DNA of 64,000 nt from Acinetobacter sp. 10FS3-1 (GTDB lineage Bacteria > Pseudomonadota > Gammaproteobacteria > Pseudomonadales > Moraxellaceae). The notes under the pieces are model-generated. The model ran no database searches and was not told the origin of the DNA. It saw nothing but the letters and a program-made list of their open reading frames with translations. The translations under genes were made by a program, and so were the position numbers. Below are positions 38,710-47,591 of this stretch, one piece after another; within the stretch, counting starts at the first letter, position 1; each line of letters begins with the position of its first letter. The DNA lies in NCBI RefSeq assembly GCF_013343215.1, contig NZ_CP039143.1, positions 1,984,001 through 2,048,000 on the forward strand. The letters are read 5' to 3'.

Positions 38710-41205
38710 TTACTGATTCATCTCGCGCAGGCTTTGCAAGGGGGGAATATCGGACAGATAACTGAGTCGATAACGCCCCACCAGCGCACAAAGCAGTGTC
38801 ATCAAGACCGGTAAAATCAGCCAGATTTCCCAGTGTGGCTGAATCAGGAGATCCATTTTATAACTGGCAATGGCACTGATGACTTCGGCAAACAAACATG
38901 CCACCACGCCAGCAAACAGGCCGATAAAGCCAACCTCCAGACTCATCAGGTTTTTTAGTTTGCGTTTGGAACTGCCAAAAGAACGCATTAAAGCCACCTC
39001 TCGTTTGCGCTCATCCATGAGCAGATTCAGACAGGCCATCAATACCAGAAAGCCGGACACACTGACCAGCATCGCCAGAATAGTAATGATCTGCACCAGA
39101 ACATTTACTATGCGTTTGATTTCTTCCAGAATCAGACTGACATCAATAAAAACCGTATTGGAAAAACGCTGGATAATAGAAACCAGTTGATCTTTGTCTG
39201 TTTCAGGCACATAAAAACTGCCCAGATAACTGCCGGCATTGGCATCCATGCTCTGGGGTGCAAAAATAAAGAAGAAGTTCGGACTAAAGCTTTCCCACTC
39301 CACGGTTCTCAGATTCACCACTTCCGCTTCCAGCCTCCCCTCAGGCAGACTAAAGCTTAGTTTGTCGCCGAGCTTGATGCCCAGTTCCTTGGCAGTCTGG
39401 GCTTCGACCGACACTTCGCCCGGCTGTTTTAATACCGTTTCGCCCTGAACAATGACATTATCCTGAGGATAACGGTCTGACTGGGTCAGATTCAGTTCGC
39501 GTCTTAAAGTATTGCTTTGCTTAATCAGTTCAGCGTTAAAAGGCTGGTCATTTTTTGCCACCAGGCGCCCGCGAATATTCGGATAAAGTGGCGTGCTGTT
39601 CCAGCCATTCTGTTCGAGCCGGGCTTTCAGCTCAGGCATCTCATAAGGTGGCAAACCATACACAAACTGGTTCGGTGTACCTTCAGGCAACTGTTGCTGC
39701 CAGCGTTCCAGCAGATCGGTACGCAGTACGGTGAGTACACTGATCAGACTCAATCCGAGAGCCAGTGCGGTAATCTGCAAAGCAGTCTGATACGGCGTAC
39801 GGACATAAGCCGACAGGTTAAATTTCAGGTTCCGTAGCAGTTTTAACGTGCTCCAGACCGTAAAATACAGCACAGCACACAACAGGACAATTGCCCCAAT
39901 CACCCAGGCGGTGAGCACAATATTTTCAGTCAGAATCACGCTAAAAACAATCAGGCCCAAGGTCCCGCATAGTAACATCCATAGCATGGACTGGACCGAC
40001 TTTTCCTGCTGGCGAATTACCCGAATAGGTGGCGTATTTAACAGCTGAAACAGGCTCGGCATCACAAAACACAGCAAGACAATCGCACTGGTCAGCATGG
40101 CAACGGGTAAAGGACCCAGCAACATCTTCACCACAGAAAACTCAAGTTGCAGGTTGGGAATCAGCTGCAACATTAACTGTAACAATCCATATCCCAGACT
40201 GATCCCAATGAGCGTCCCAATCAGCATGGCAACCAGTAGCACGACTCCAAGCAAGGCCAGATAAGCGGCCAGAATCTGCTGCTTGGTCGCGCCTATACAG
40301 CGCATCAGCGCGATATAATCCTGATTCTGCTGTACATAACGTTGTGCGGTTAAAGCAATCGCAATTCCGCATAATAAAATGGTCAGGATATTGGCCAATT
40401 GCAAAAAGGTATCCAGATTGGCAATCGGACGCATTAAACGGGTATTGCCCTCGCTGGCATTACGTAATTTTAGACTACCCTGCTCCTCAAACTCCTGCCC
40501 GTCTACTTCGGCGACTGGTGCATCCCTCTTCTCTTTTTTAGATTTTATCTGCTGTTTGAACCAAGCTTCATATTCTTGCGTCTGTTCAGGATTACCAGCC
40601 AGCAGCAAACGGTAGTCAATCCGGCTGCCCACCTGAATGGCCTGAGTTCGTGCAACATCTGCCTGAGAGATGATGACAGTAGGCGAAAATCCGGAAAAAC
40701 CAAGCTCCTGATTGGAGTCTTTTGCAATTTGAGCGGTGAACTTAAATTTTGCATCAGCAATATTCAGCTCATCTCCCAACCTTACATTGAGCAGATCCAT
40801 CGCTCGAGGACTGAGCCAGATTTCACCGGGTTGAATGGTTGTTTTTGCAGGTTGGGTCTGCAATTGACCACGCAGCGGAAAGGCTTGATCAACCGCCTTG
40901 ACATTGACCATGACAAACTGTTCATCGGTAAAAGCCATGGTATTAAAGAAGGTTACCTCAGACTGCTGTAAATCCAGCTGTCTGGCCTGATCACGCCATT
41001 CTTCTGCCAAAGGTTCATTATCTGACAGCACCAGATCAGCTGCCAGCATCTCCGCGGCCTGCAAAGCGACCGCATTTTGAATCTGTTCATTACTGAACTT
41101 CAGCGCAGTCGTGGCACTAATGGCCAAGGTCAGGGCAATAATCAGCAGATAAATACCCGTGCTTTTAAAACTTTGTGTGAGTAAGGGACGAAATAGCTGC
41201 TGCAT
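38710..41205 (-). CDS. ybbP: ABC transporter permease, FtsX/MacB type (YbbP)
   Basis: This is an 831-aa inner-membrane permease with an N-terminal membrane segment, a large periplasmic domain, then two FtsX-type membrane blocks (about residues 240-480 and 690-810). The second block has the conserved ALMRSFGSSKRKL cytoplasmic element; the first has ALMRCIGATKQQIL. The start 41205 follows GGAGG with 5-bp spacing and lies 1 bp after the ybbA stop. With the ATPase YbbA it forms the transporter that is divergent from tesA, the same arrangement as in E. coli. The substrate is unknown. Confidence 0.9.
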   Translation of the reverse strand: MQQLFRPLLTQSFKSTGIYLLIIALTLAISATTALKFSNEQIQNAVALQAAEMLAADLVLSDNEPLAEEWRDQARQLDLQQSEVTFFNTMAFTDEQFVMVNVKAVDQAFPLRGQLQTQPAKTTIQPGEIWLSPRAMDLLNVRLGDELNIADAKFKFTAQIAKDSNQELGFSGFSPTVIISQADVARTQAIQVGSRIDYRLLLAGNPEQTQEYEAWFKQQIKSKKEKRDAPVAEVDGQEFEEQGSLKLRNASEGNTRLMRPIANLDTFLQLANILTILLCGIAIALTAQRYVQQNQDYIALMRCIGATKQQILAAYLALLGVVLLVAMLIGTLIGISLGYGLLQLMLQLIPNLQLEFSVVKMLLGPLPVAMLTSAIVLLCFVMPSLFQLLNTPPIRVIRQQEKSVQSMLWMLLCGTLGLIVFSVILTENIVLTAWVIGAIVLLCAVLYFTVWSTLKLLRNLKFNLSAYVRTPYQTALQITALALGLSLISVLTVLRTDLLERWQQQLPEGTPNQFVYGLPPYEMPELKARLEQNGWNSTPLYPNIRGRLVAKNDQPFNAELIKQSNTLRRELNLTQSDRYPQDNVIVQGETVLKQPGEVSVEAQTAKELGIKLGDKLSFSLPEGRLEAEVVNLRTVEWESFSPNFFFIFAPQSMDANAGSYLGSFYVPETDKDQLVSIIQRFSNTVFIDVSLILEEIKRIVNVLVQIITILAMLVSVSGFLVLMACLNLLMDERKREVALMRSFGSSKRKLKNLMSLEVGFIGLFAGVVACLFAEVISAIASYKMDLLIQPHWEIWLILPVLMTLLCALVGRYRLSYLSDIPPLQSLREMNQ

Positions 41206-41206
41206 A

Positions 41207-41902
41207 TCATCCTCCGCTGGCATGTTCAACGAGCTGACCATCCAGCAGCTCAAAATGCCGCTGACATTGTTGGGCCAGTTTTGGATCATGGGTCACCAGA
41301 ACCAGCGTGGTGCCCAGTTCACGGTTGAGCTGAAACAGTAATTGCTCGATCTCATGCGCCGTTTCACCATCCAGGTTGCCTGTAGGTTCATCTGCAAAAA
41401 TGATTTTAGGTGCACTGACCAATGCCCGGGCAATTGCTACCCGTTGCTGCTCTCCCCCCGATAAGACTTTTGGCGTTTGCTGGGCCTGCCGGTCCAGACC
41501 AACTTTTTTCAGCAGCAGCAGTGCCTTCTGCTCTGCCTCGCTATATTTAAAACCCGGCTGCAAACGCAACGGTAACATGACATTCTCTAAAGCTGTCAAA
41601 TGTGGCAGCAACTGAAAGGACTGAAATACAAAACCGATATTTTTTAAGCGGACTACAGCACGTTGCTCTTCACTTAAATTCGACACCTGTTCGCCACATA
41701 CCATCAGCTGACCAGAACTGGCCTGATCCAAAGTCGCTAAAACTCCCAGTAAAGTCGACTTCCCCGAACCCGAACGACCAGTAATCGCCACCTGTTCCCC
41801 AGCCTGTATGTCTAGTGAAAGATCCTCAAAAATCGTCAGCTGTTTTTGTGAAAGCTGTATCTTTTGTGTCAGCTTCTGGGCAGAAATAATTGCTTGTGGC
41901 AT
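41207..41902 (-). CDS. ybbA: ABC transporter ATP-binding protein (YbbA)
   Basis: This LolD/MacB-type ATPase of 231 aa has Walker [10 protein letters not shown], the Q-loop [10 protein letters not shown], the signature [14 protein letters not shown], Walker [11 protein letters not shown] and the switch His in LVTHD. The start 41902 ([11 protein letters not shown]) gives the family's usual length; an ATG at 41932 has a better AGGA site and would add 10 residues. It powers the permease YbbP encoded immediately downstream and is divergent from tesA with about 40 bp between start codons. Confidence 0.92.
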   Translation of the reverse strand: MPQAIISAQKLTQKIQLSQKQLTIFEDLSLDIQAGEQVAITGRSGSGKSTLLGVLATLDQASSGQLMVCGEQVSNLSEEQRAVVRLKNIGFVFQSFQLLPHLTALENVMLPLRLQPGFKYSEAEQKALLLLKKVGLDRQAQQTPKVLSGGEQQRVAIARALVSAPKIIFADEPTGNLDGETAHEIEQLLFQLNRELGTTLVLVTHDPKLAQQCQRHFELLDGQLVEHASGG

Positions 41903-41943
41903 GATGGTCGAATCGTAACTGCTTTGAATCATACGTGTCCTAT

Positions 41944-42573
41944 ATGAAAGATCGAGTTCAGAAAACCCGTGTATTGCCTTGCCTGATCCTGTGGAGTATA
42001 TGCCTGATTCCTTTCGGCGTGTCGGCAAAGACCATTATGATTGTGGGTGACAGTCTAAGTGCAGGTTATGGTATTCAACCACAGCAAGGTTGGGTAAATT
42101 TATTGCAAAAACGCTTAGACCAACACTATCCGAAACAGCACAAAGTGGTCAATGCAAGTATGAGTGGCGAAACCACCAGTGGTGCAGTGGCAAGACTGCC
42201 TAAACTGTTACAGACTCATCGTCCGGATATTGTCGTAATTGAACTGGGTGGTAATGATGGCTTGCGCGGGCAGCCACCGCAAATGATCCAGAAAAATCTG
42301 GCCAATCTGGTGCAGCAAAGCCAAAAAGCCCAGGCCAAAGTGATTGTATTTGGCATGAAAATGCCACCGAATTATGGTCAGGCGTATGGCAAGGCATTTG
42401 AAAATAATTATAAAGTGATAAGCCAGCAATATAAGGTCAAATTATTGCCTTTCTTTATGCAGGGTGTGGCCGGCCATAAAAGTCTGATGCAGCAGGATCA
42501 GATTCATCCGAATGCCAAAGCACAAACGATTCTCTTGAACAATGCCTATCCCTATATTCAAAGCGCGTTGTAA
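41944..42573 (+). CDS. tesA: SGNH-family esterase/acyl-CoA thioesterase I
   Basis: This is a multifunctional periplasmic esterase/thioesterase of about 209 aa. A signal peptide (CLILWSICLIPFGVSA) precedes the GDSL block MIVGDSLSAGYG (catalytic Ser37), then GGNDGLRG (the SGNH Asn) and the C-terminal DQIHPNAKA (catalytic Asp and His). ATG 41944 is used; a GTG at 41935 is also possible. The position divergent from ybbAP is conserved with E. coli tesA. Confidence 0.93.
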   Translation: MKDRVQKTRVLPCLILWSICLIPFGVSAKTIMIVGDSLSAGYGIQPQQGWVNLLQKRLDQHYPKQHKVVNASMSGETTSGAVARLPKLLQTHRPDIVVIELGGNDGLRGQPPQMIQKNLANLVQQSQKAQAKVIVFGMKMPPNYGQAYGKAFENNYKVISQQYKVKLLPFFMQGVAGHKSLMQQDQIHPNAKAQTILLNNAYPYIQSAL

Positions 42574-42643
42574 AATGCATGTTTGAAAGCATTTCCCCGC
42601 CTTCCTGACGAGAAAAAACTCTTGTAAATTAAAGTTAGTTCAA

Positions 42644-42674
42644 CAAAAAAACTCTCCTTTTTTAAAGGAGAGTT
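42644..42674 (-). terminator. Terminator downstream of the carbonic anhydrase gene
   Basis: AACTCTCCTTT/AAAGGAGAGTT pairs around a TTT loop and is followed by a T-run on the minus strand. Confidence 0.85.
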
Positions 42675-42703
42675 CGGAAGACTTAAAAACTGATCTTTAA
42701 CTC

Positions 42704-43318
42704 TTAGAAATCAAAAAAAACAACTTCTCCGGTTTCCAGTGAGTATTCTGCTCCCACCACTTTTAACTTGCCTTTGGCAATCAGACCTTCTATTACGGCC
42801 GAGCCATGACGCAACTGGTTCACTGAGGCAAAGACATTGGATCGTACTGCATGCTTGGATAGTTTAGCCAGATCATCTTTGAGTTCAGTTTGCAGCAGTG
42901 TTTCAACGGATGGACGTACCCGGTTTACAATCGACATCAGATTATTGGATGGTGGACAATCTGGGCAGGTCAAGGTATCAATCGTGGCCTGAATAGCGCC
43001 ACAATGATTATGACCTAATACCACTACCACCGCACAGTCATAACGCTCCGCGGCAAACTCTACGCTCCCAACCTGGGAGGGTGCTACGACATTGCCTGCT
43101 ACACGAATGACAAACAGATCCCCCAGGCCTTGATCAAATACCATTTCCGCAGGGACACGTGAATCCGAACACCCCAAGACAATCGCAAAAGGGTTTTGAT
43201 CCTCTGCCATTTCTGCTCGCTGTTGATGGCTCAATTGCCTTGGATGAGAGGTATCGCCCGTAACAAAACGTTGATTACCCTGTTTAAGACGTTCTAGCGC
43301 TTCCTGAGCTGTGAGCAT
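42704..43318 (-). CDS. can: Beta-class carbonic anhydrase
   Basis: This 204-aa zinc enzyme interconverts CO2 and bicarbonate. The zinc ligands are Cys50, His103 and Cys106 (CSDSRVP and GHNHCGAI), and the Asp52-Arg54 catalytic dyad is present. Chain length and the EFAAERYDCAVVVVLGHNHCGA core are typical of the beta class. It is monocistronic with a strong terminator. Confidence 0.95.
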   Translation of the reverse strand: MLTAQEALERLKQGNQRFVTGDTSHPRQLSHQQRAEMAEDQNPFAIVLGCSDSRVPAEMVFDQGLGDLFVIRVAGNVVAPSQVGSVEFAAERYDCAVVVVLGHNHCGAIQATIDTLTCPDCPPSNNLMSIVNRVRPSVETLLQTELKDDLAKLSKHAVRSNVFASVNQLRHGSAVIEGLIAKGKLKVVGAEYSLETGEVVFFDF

Positions 43319-43631
43319 TTTTTACCACCACTGTATTGAGTTGGAATATCTTACTGCTAGATTTTTTGAAAGTCACTTGCAAAAAAAATTAGCTGTTTAA
43401 TTTTTTTGCAGTTGAATTGTTTCAGCTCTGGCTGACCATTTATGCAAATCTGGTCACATTTCACCTCATATTTATTGTCTTAAACAAAAAATTCATAGAT
43501 GAACAATAGCCAATAATCCTTTAAAATAAACCAAAGATAAGGATAGATTCATCCATACTTTTTAAATTTAGAACATGGAAGTATTTTTTGGGGGGCGATT
43601 TGCCCGATCATTTAATTTGAGGAAAGTAGCA
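43319..43631. other. Divergent intergenic region, nothing recognised
   Basis: This 313-bp AT-rich spacer lies between the carbonic anhydrase gene and the lipase-like gene and presumably carries both promoters. A GAGGAAAG ribosome-binding site precedes 43632. I see no gene or repeat. Confidence 0.4.
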
Positions 43632-44672
43632 ATGACGAAAATAATAAAGTTGCGCTCAAATATGTTTTGTTCGGCTTTACTCAGCCTGAGTCTGACTTTA
43701 CCTGGACTCAGTTATGCACAAAATTTATTTACCGGAACCAAGGCTGAAAAATCAACACAGCTCTTACAGCAATATTTGATCCAGGAACGCCATCAGGCAG
43801 GCCTTCAGTCTAAAACACTTAAAATTGGTGATATTAGCTGGAGTTATAGTGAAGGCGGGGCCAAACATAAACCTTCTATTTTACTCATTCACGGACTGGC
43901 CGGAACCCGGGATAACTGGAATCGTGTCGCACAGTTTCTTACCCCCTATTATCATGTGATTATTCCTGACCTGCCCAGTAATGGCGAGACCAAGGTTCCT
44001 GCCAACTTTGATGTTTCAGTACCGAATGTCACCTCTCAACTGCGCCTGTTTGCTGAAACCTTAGGCATTGAGCAGGATCTGCATGTGGCTGGACATTCTC
44101 TCGGCGGCTCTATAGCAACCGTCTATGCTGCACAATATCCATTTGATACCCAAAGCCTTTTTTTAGTCAATAGTGCCGGGATCTATAAACTGAGCAATAC
44201 CCCTTATACCAAAGACCCACATGCCTTAAAGGATCTGATTGTCACCAAACCTGGAGATCTGGAAGGTATATCCAAACAGCTGATGCAAAATCCGCCTGTT
44301 GTGCCCTATCAATTAAAATATGCCCAGGAAAAACTACTGATTTCACGTTCTGAGCAGACCAGTAAATCCATTGATCAGGTCGTCATGCTCAACCGGATTT
44401 ATACTCCGGAAAGCTTTGCACGCCTGACCCGGACAGTTGAAGCTCCGACGCTTATCTTGTGGGGGAAGCAGGACCGGATTATCAATGTTGAAGTGGTTAA
44501 AGAACTTTATTCTTTGCTTAAACGTGCCGAAACGCCGGTCATTTTAAATAATGTTGGTCATATGCCGATTTTGGAAGCAGAAAAACAGGTTGCCCAGAGC
44601 TATTTGCCTTTTCTGGCCAAGACACAGACCCTAAAAAACCCTCTAGCTGATAAACTCATCCCTTTAAACTAA
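43632..44672 (+). CDS. Secreted lipase-like alpha/beta hydrolase
   Basis: This 346-aa exported hydrolase has a signal peptide ending near LSYAQ (MFCSALLSLSLTLPGLSYA). The oxyanion-hole motif is LIHGLAGTRDNW, the nucleophile Ser is in VAGHSLGGSIA, the Asp is probably in ILWGKQDRII, and the His is in NNVGHMPILE. The start 43632 follows GAGGAAAG; the frame extends upstream without support. The gene for a 333-aa uncharacterised protein follows 13 bp later and is probably cotranscribed. Confidence 0.85.
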   Translation: MTKIIKLRSNMFCSALLSLSLTLPGLSYAQNLFTGTKAEKSTQLLQQYLIQERHQAGLQSKTLKIGDISWSYSEGGAKHKPSILLIHGLAGTRDNWNRVAQFLTPYYHVIIPDLPSNGETKVPANFDVSVPNVTSQLRLFAETLGIEQDLHVAGHSLGGSIATVYAAQYPFDTQSLFLVNSAGIYKLSNTPYTKDPHALKDLIVTKPGDLEGISKQLMQNPPVVPYQLKYAQEKLLISRSEQTSKSIDQVVMLNRIYTPESFARLTRTVEAPTLILWGKQDRIINVEVVKELYSLLKRAETPVILNNVGHMPILEAEKQVAQSYLPFLAKTQTLKNPLADKLIPLN

Positions 44673-44685
44673 GTTCAGAGATACC

Positions 44686-45687
44686 ATGCAGAAACATCCC
44701 ATGATTGAGCAATTGATCGATGCCCAGCTTGATTTTCTGGAGCAGACATTTGCTCAGGCTGATACCATTCAGACCGAGTTTCATGAGTTCTATCTCTGGT
44801 TCCGTAAACACCCTTTACAAGAGTTGTGGAGCTGTGAACTGATTAGCCAGTTACTGCAAAAACAGATTTTAGCTACAGCAGCCACAACTTTTCTGGTCGA
44901 GCAGATTGCCGAACATATTCGTTTTGCACTGGTGCATCCAGCCAATGACCAGACTAAAATTGCCGATGTTATTCCGGTATTAACCGTTGATAAGATCGCG
45001 CAATATGTGTCCAGCAAAAGCGGACACCGTCAGCGCCTGATCAAAACCGTGGTCAATAATCCGGCATTTTCAGCCATGATTACGCAATTGATTCAGCACT
45101 CCATTCAGGACTATCTGGATAACTCCGTGATTGCCAAAAGTGTTCCCGGCGTTTCCCGTTTCATGAAAATGGGCAAATCTGTTCTGGAAAACGTCACGGA
45201 TAGCAGCTTAGATGATACTGTTGCCCGTTATCTGCAAAAAAATATTCTGAAACTCAGCCAGATGAGTGAACATGTACTGAACCAGCATTTTGATGATGAA
45301 AAGCTGTACCATTTTCAGGCCAATCTCTGGCATAAGGTTAAGGAAATGCCGCTGTCGGTACTGAAAAACTATATTGAAACCCAGGATCTACCCCATACCG
45401 TCGGTTTGGCCCATGAAATCTGGGATCATTTACGACAAACCGAATATATGCAGCAACAGATTCATGATAGAGTATATACTTGGTACATCCGTAATCAGAC
45501 CCATACTTTTGACCAGTTATTGCGTGACCTGAATATTGATGAAGCCCTGATCCAGCATGAGTTGAATGAACTGCTCGTTCCGCTTATCCAGCAGATGGTT
45601 TCCCAGCAGCATCTGAGCACACGCGCCCGTAAATATCTTGAACAGTTTTATTATCGCGAAGAAACCTTAAAAATCTTGAATGTCTAG
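44686..45687 (+). CDS. Uncharacterised protein cotranscribed with the lipase-like gene
   Basis: This 333-aa almost entirely alpha-helical, Gln/His-rich protein has no signal peptide, no membrane segment and no recognised domain. Its only clue is the 13-bp spacing to the secreted lipase-like hydrolase, which suggests a linked role such as a dedicated partner or regulator. Two ATG codons lie at the start (44686 and 44701). Confidence 0.7.
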   Translation: MQKHPMIEQLIDAQLDFLEQTFAQADTIQTEFHEFYLWFRKHPLQELWSCELISQLLQKQILATAATTFLVEQIAEHIRFALVHPANDQTKIADVIPVLTVDKIAQYVSSKSGHRQRLIKTVVNNPAFSAMITQLIQHSIQDYLDNSVIAKSVPGVSRFMKMGKSVLENVTDSSLDDTVARYLQKNILKLSQMSEHVLNQHFDDEKLYHFQANLWHKVKEMPLSVLKNYIETQDLPHTVGLAHEIWDHLRQTEYMQQQIHDRVYTWYIRNQTHTFDQLLRDLNIDEALIQHELNELLVPLIQQMVSQQHLSTRARKYLEQFYYREETLKILNV

Positions 45688-45755
45688 ATAGAAAAGCCGC
45701 TTGCAGTTTTTATTCAATTGCCCAAAACCTGCCAATAGAACTCATGTCATTGCAT

Positions 45756-45789
45756 AAAAAAATCCCTCGGCTAACCGAGGGATTTTTTT
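45756..45789. terminator. Bidirectional terminator
   Basis: A strong stem, AAAAATCCCTCGG paired with CCGAGGGATTTTT around a CTAA loop, has T-runs on both strands. It ends the lipase operon and the convergent nfuA gene. Confidence 0.9.
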
Positions 45790-45807
45790 CGCTTTTTCAC
45801 TCAAATA

Positions 45808-46446
45808 TTATTTGAAATAAGCGCCTTCTGCCTGACTATGGTCAGTCTGGTCAACCACCTGCATCAGTTCAGGAACATGCTGTTTCAAGGTGGTTTCAAC
45901 CCCTTGTTTCAGGGTGACATCAATAGCTGAACAGCCTTGGCAACCACCACCGAATTTAAGTACAGCAGTTAAACCATGCTCAGGATCTTCAACCACTTCG
46001 ACCAATGCACAGTTCCCGCCATGGCCTGCAAGACCCGGGTTAATTTCAGACTGAAGTACGTAAGTAATACGCTCTTCGATTGAAGCATCAGGGCCTACGC
46101 GCGGCACTTTTGAATTCGGTGCACGGAAGGTCAACTGGCCGCCAAAACGGTCTTTGTTGTAGTCAATGACCGCATCTAACAGGTACGGAATTGAAGGCGA
46201 ATCAATAAATGCAGGAAAATCTGGATATTCTTGCTTGTAATCTGTGGGAACAACTTCATCCGGGGCGCTATATGCCATACAACATTCAGCACGCGGTGTA
46301 CCCGGATTTTCAACAAAAACGCGCACACCAATACCTGGCGTATTCTGTTTTTCCAACAAATCCTTTAAATACTCTTGGGCAGACGGTGTAATCAATAAAT
46401 TCGGAATATCTTCAACCACTGCAGTGCTGCTGTTCTCAGTCGACAT
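45808..46446 (-). CDS. nfuA: Fe-S cluster biogenesis protein NfuA
   Basis: This is a 212-aa Fe-S carrier. An N-terminal degenerate A-type domain (about residues 20-120) is fused to a C-terminal Nfu domain with the cluster-binding Cys169-x-x-Cys172 in GGGCQGCSAIDVTL. It delivers 4Fe-4S clusters to apoproteins, especially under oxidative or iron stress. The start at 46446 (MSTENSS) is used; an ATG at 46455 would add three residues. Confidence 0.95.
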   Translation of the reverse strand: MSTENSSTAVVEDIPNLLITPSAQEYLKDLLEKQNTPGIGVRVFVENPGTPRAECCMAYSAPDEVVPTDYKQEYPDFPAFIDSPSIPYLLDAVIDYNKDRFGGQLTFRAPNSKVPRVGPDASIEERITYVLQSEINPGLAGHGGNCALVEVVEDPEHGLTAVLKFGGGCQGCSAIDVTLKQGVETTLKQHVPELMQVVDQTDHSQAEGAYFK

Positions 46447-46605
46447 AACAATCATTTCCTCAAGCTGAAGTTACTATTTTAACTGAAGATGCGGGGTAAA
46501 GATAAAATTTCAACTAAAATTGTCGGAATTATTATAAAAGTGCTCTCTAAATACCAGATTAATGGCAAGATTGAGCATTATTATTCAGAATGAGAACGAC
46601 CTGTT

Positions 46606-47223
46606 ATGCTGCATTTACCTTTTAATCATACTGTTACCCTCATTCTGATTACCTGCATTATTTCTTTTATTGCTTTTTCCAAAGAGCGTGTCATGAACCG
46701 CCTGATCTTCTGGCCACCTGCCATTCAACGCGGTGAATATGACCGTTTCATTTCACATGGTTTTATTCATGCAGACGGCACTCACCTGCTGTTCAATATG
46801 ATTACCCTGTTTTTCTTTGGCAGTATTATTGAAAGTTTTTATCGCCAGTATCTCTATGACCTTGGCTTTGTACTGTTCTATCTGGGCGGTTTAATTGCTG
46901 CAATTATTCCCAGCTACCTGCACCATAAAAATAATCCACGCTGGGCAAGTTTAGGCGCTTCGGGTGCAGTGTCTGCGGTTCTGTTTGCCTATATTCTATT
47001 TGAACCTTGGAAATTGATCTTTGTGTTTTTTATCCCGGTGCCCGCCATTATTTTTGCAGTCCTATACGTGGCCTACAGCATCTGGTCCGGCAAGCGCGGT
47101 AACTCTAATATTAACCACAGTGCCCACCTTTGGGGTGCAGCTTATGGAGTGATTATTACTATTCTGATCGAACCTCGACTCATTCCACACTTCCTGAATA
47201 AACTGTCGCAGCTGCCTTTCTAG
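46606..47223 (+). CDS. Rhomboid-family intramembrane serine protease (second copy)
   Basis: This 205-aa six-helix rhomboid has the catalytic Ser119 in LGASGAVSAVL and His174 in HSAHLWGA, with HGFIHADGTHLLFNMITL providing the HxxxN element. It is compact, without the long first loop of the other rhomboid at 37.9 kb, so the two are not recent duplicates. It is monocistronic. Confidence 0.9.
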   Translation: MLHLPFNHTVTLILITCIISFIAFSKERVMNRLIFWPPAIQRGEYDRFISHGFIHADGTHLLFNMITLFFFGSIIESFYRQYLYDLGFVLFYLGGLIAAIIPSYLHHKNNPRWASLGASGAVSAVLFAYILFEPWKLIFVFFIPVPAIIFAVLYVAYSIWSGKRGNSNINHSAHLWGAAYGVIITILIEPRLIPHFLNKLSQLPF

Positions 47224-47591
47224 CATGGTCCTGAGCTTGGGGATAGTCGCTACACTTCTATCCCTAGGTAGCAAAATAAATAATCAAATACCTAAATGGC
47301 TAAAAATCCTGCTTCCCTCGGGCAGCGTTTTATACAACCCAACCTGTCTCCAAAATGACTCATTGCGATCACTCTTTCACCGCGCTCAGCACTTCACCTA
47401 TTTAAATAAAATGATTCAGCTGATCGACGTCACTACTTGACTTGCCCGAGTCTATCAACCTGGCCTCAATTGAAACATCTGGTAATAATTTTGACATATA
47501 GGATGGCAGTTATTGCCAACCTCAGCAGCAAGTTCACAGCGATAATGTATACATCTGTATATTAATTATGTTAAGCCACGAGATATTTTGC
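47224..47591. other. Intergenic, nothing recognised
   Basis: About 370 bp without a convincing gene. Short frames are present on both strands, none with a recognisable motif. The promoter of the 514-aa gene must lie here. Confidence 0.4.
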
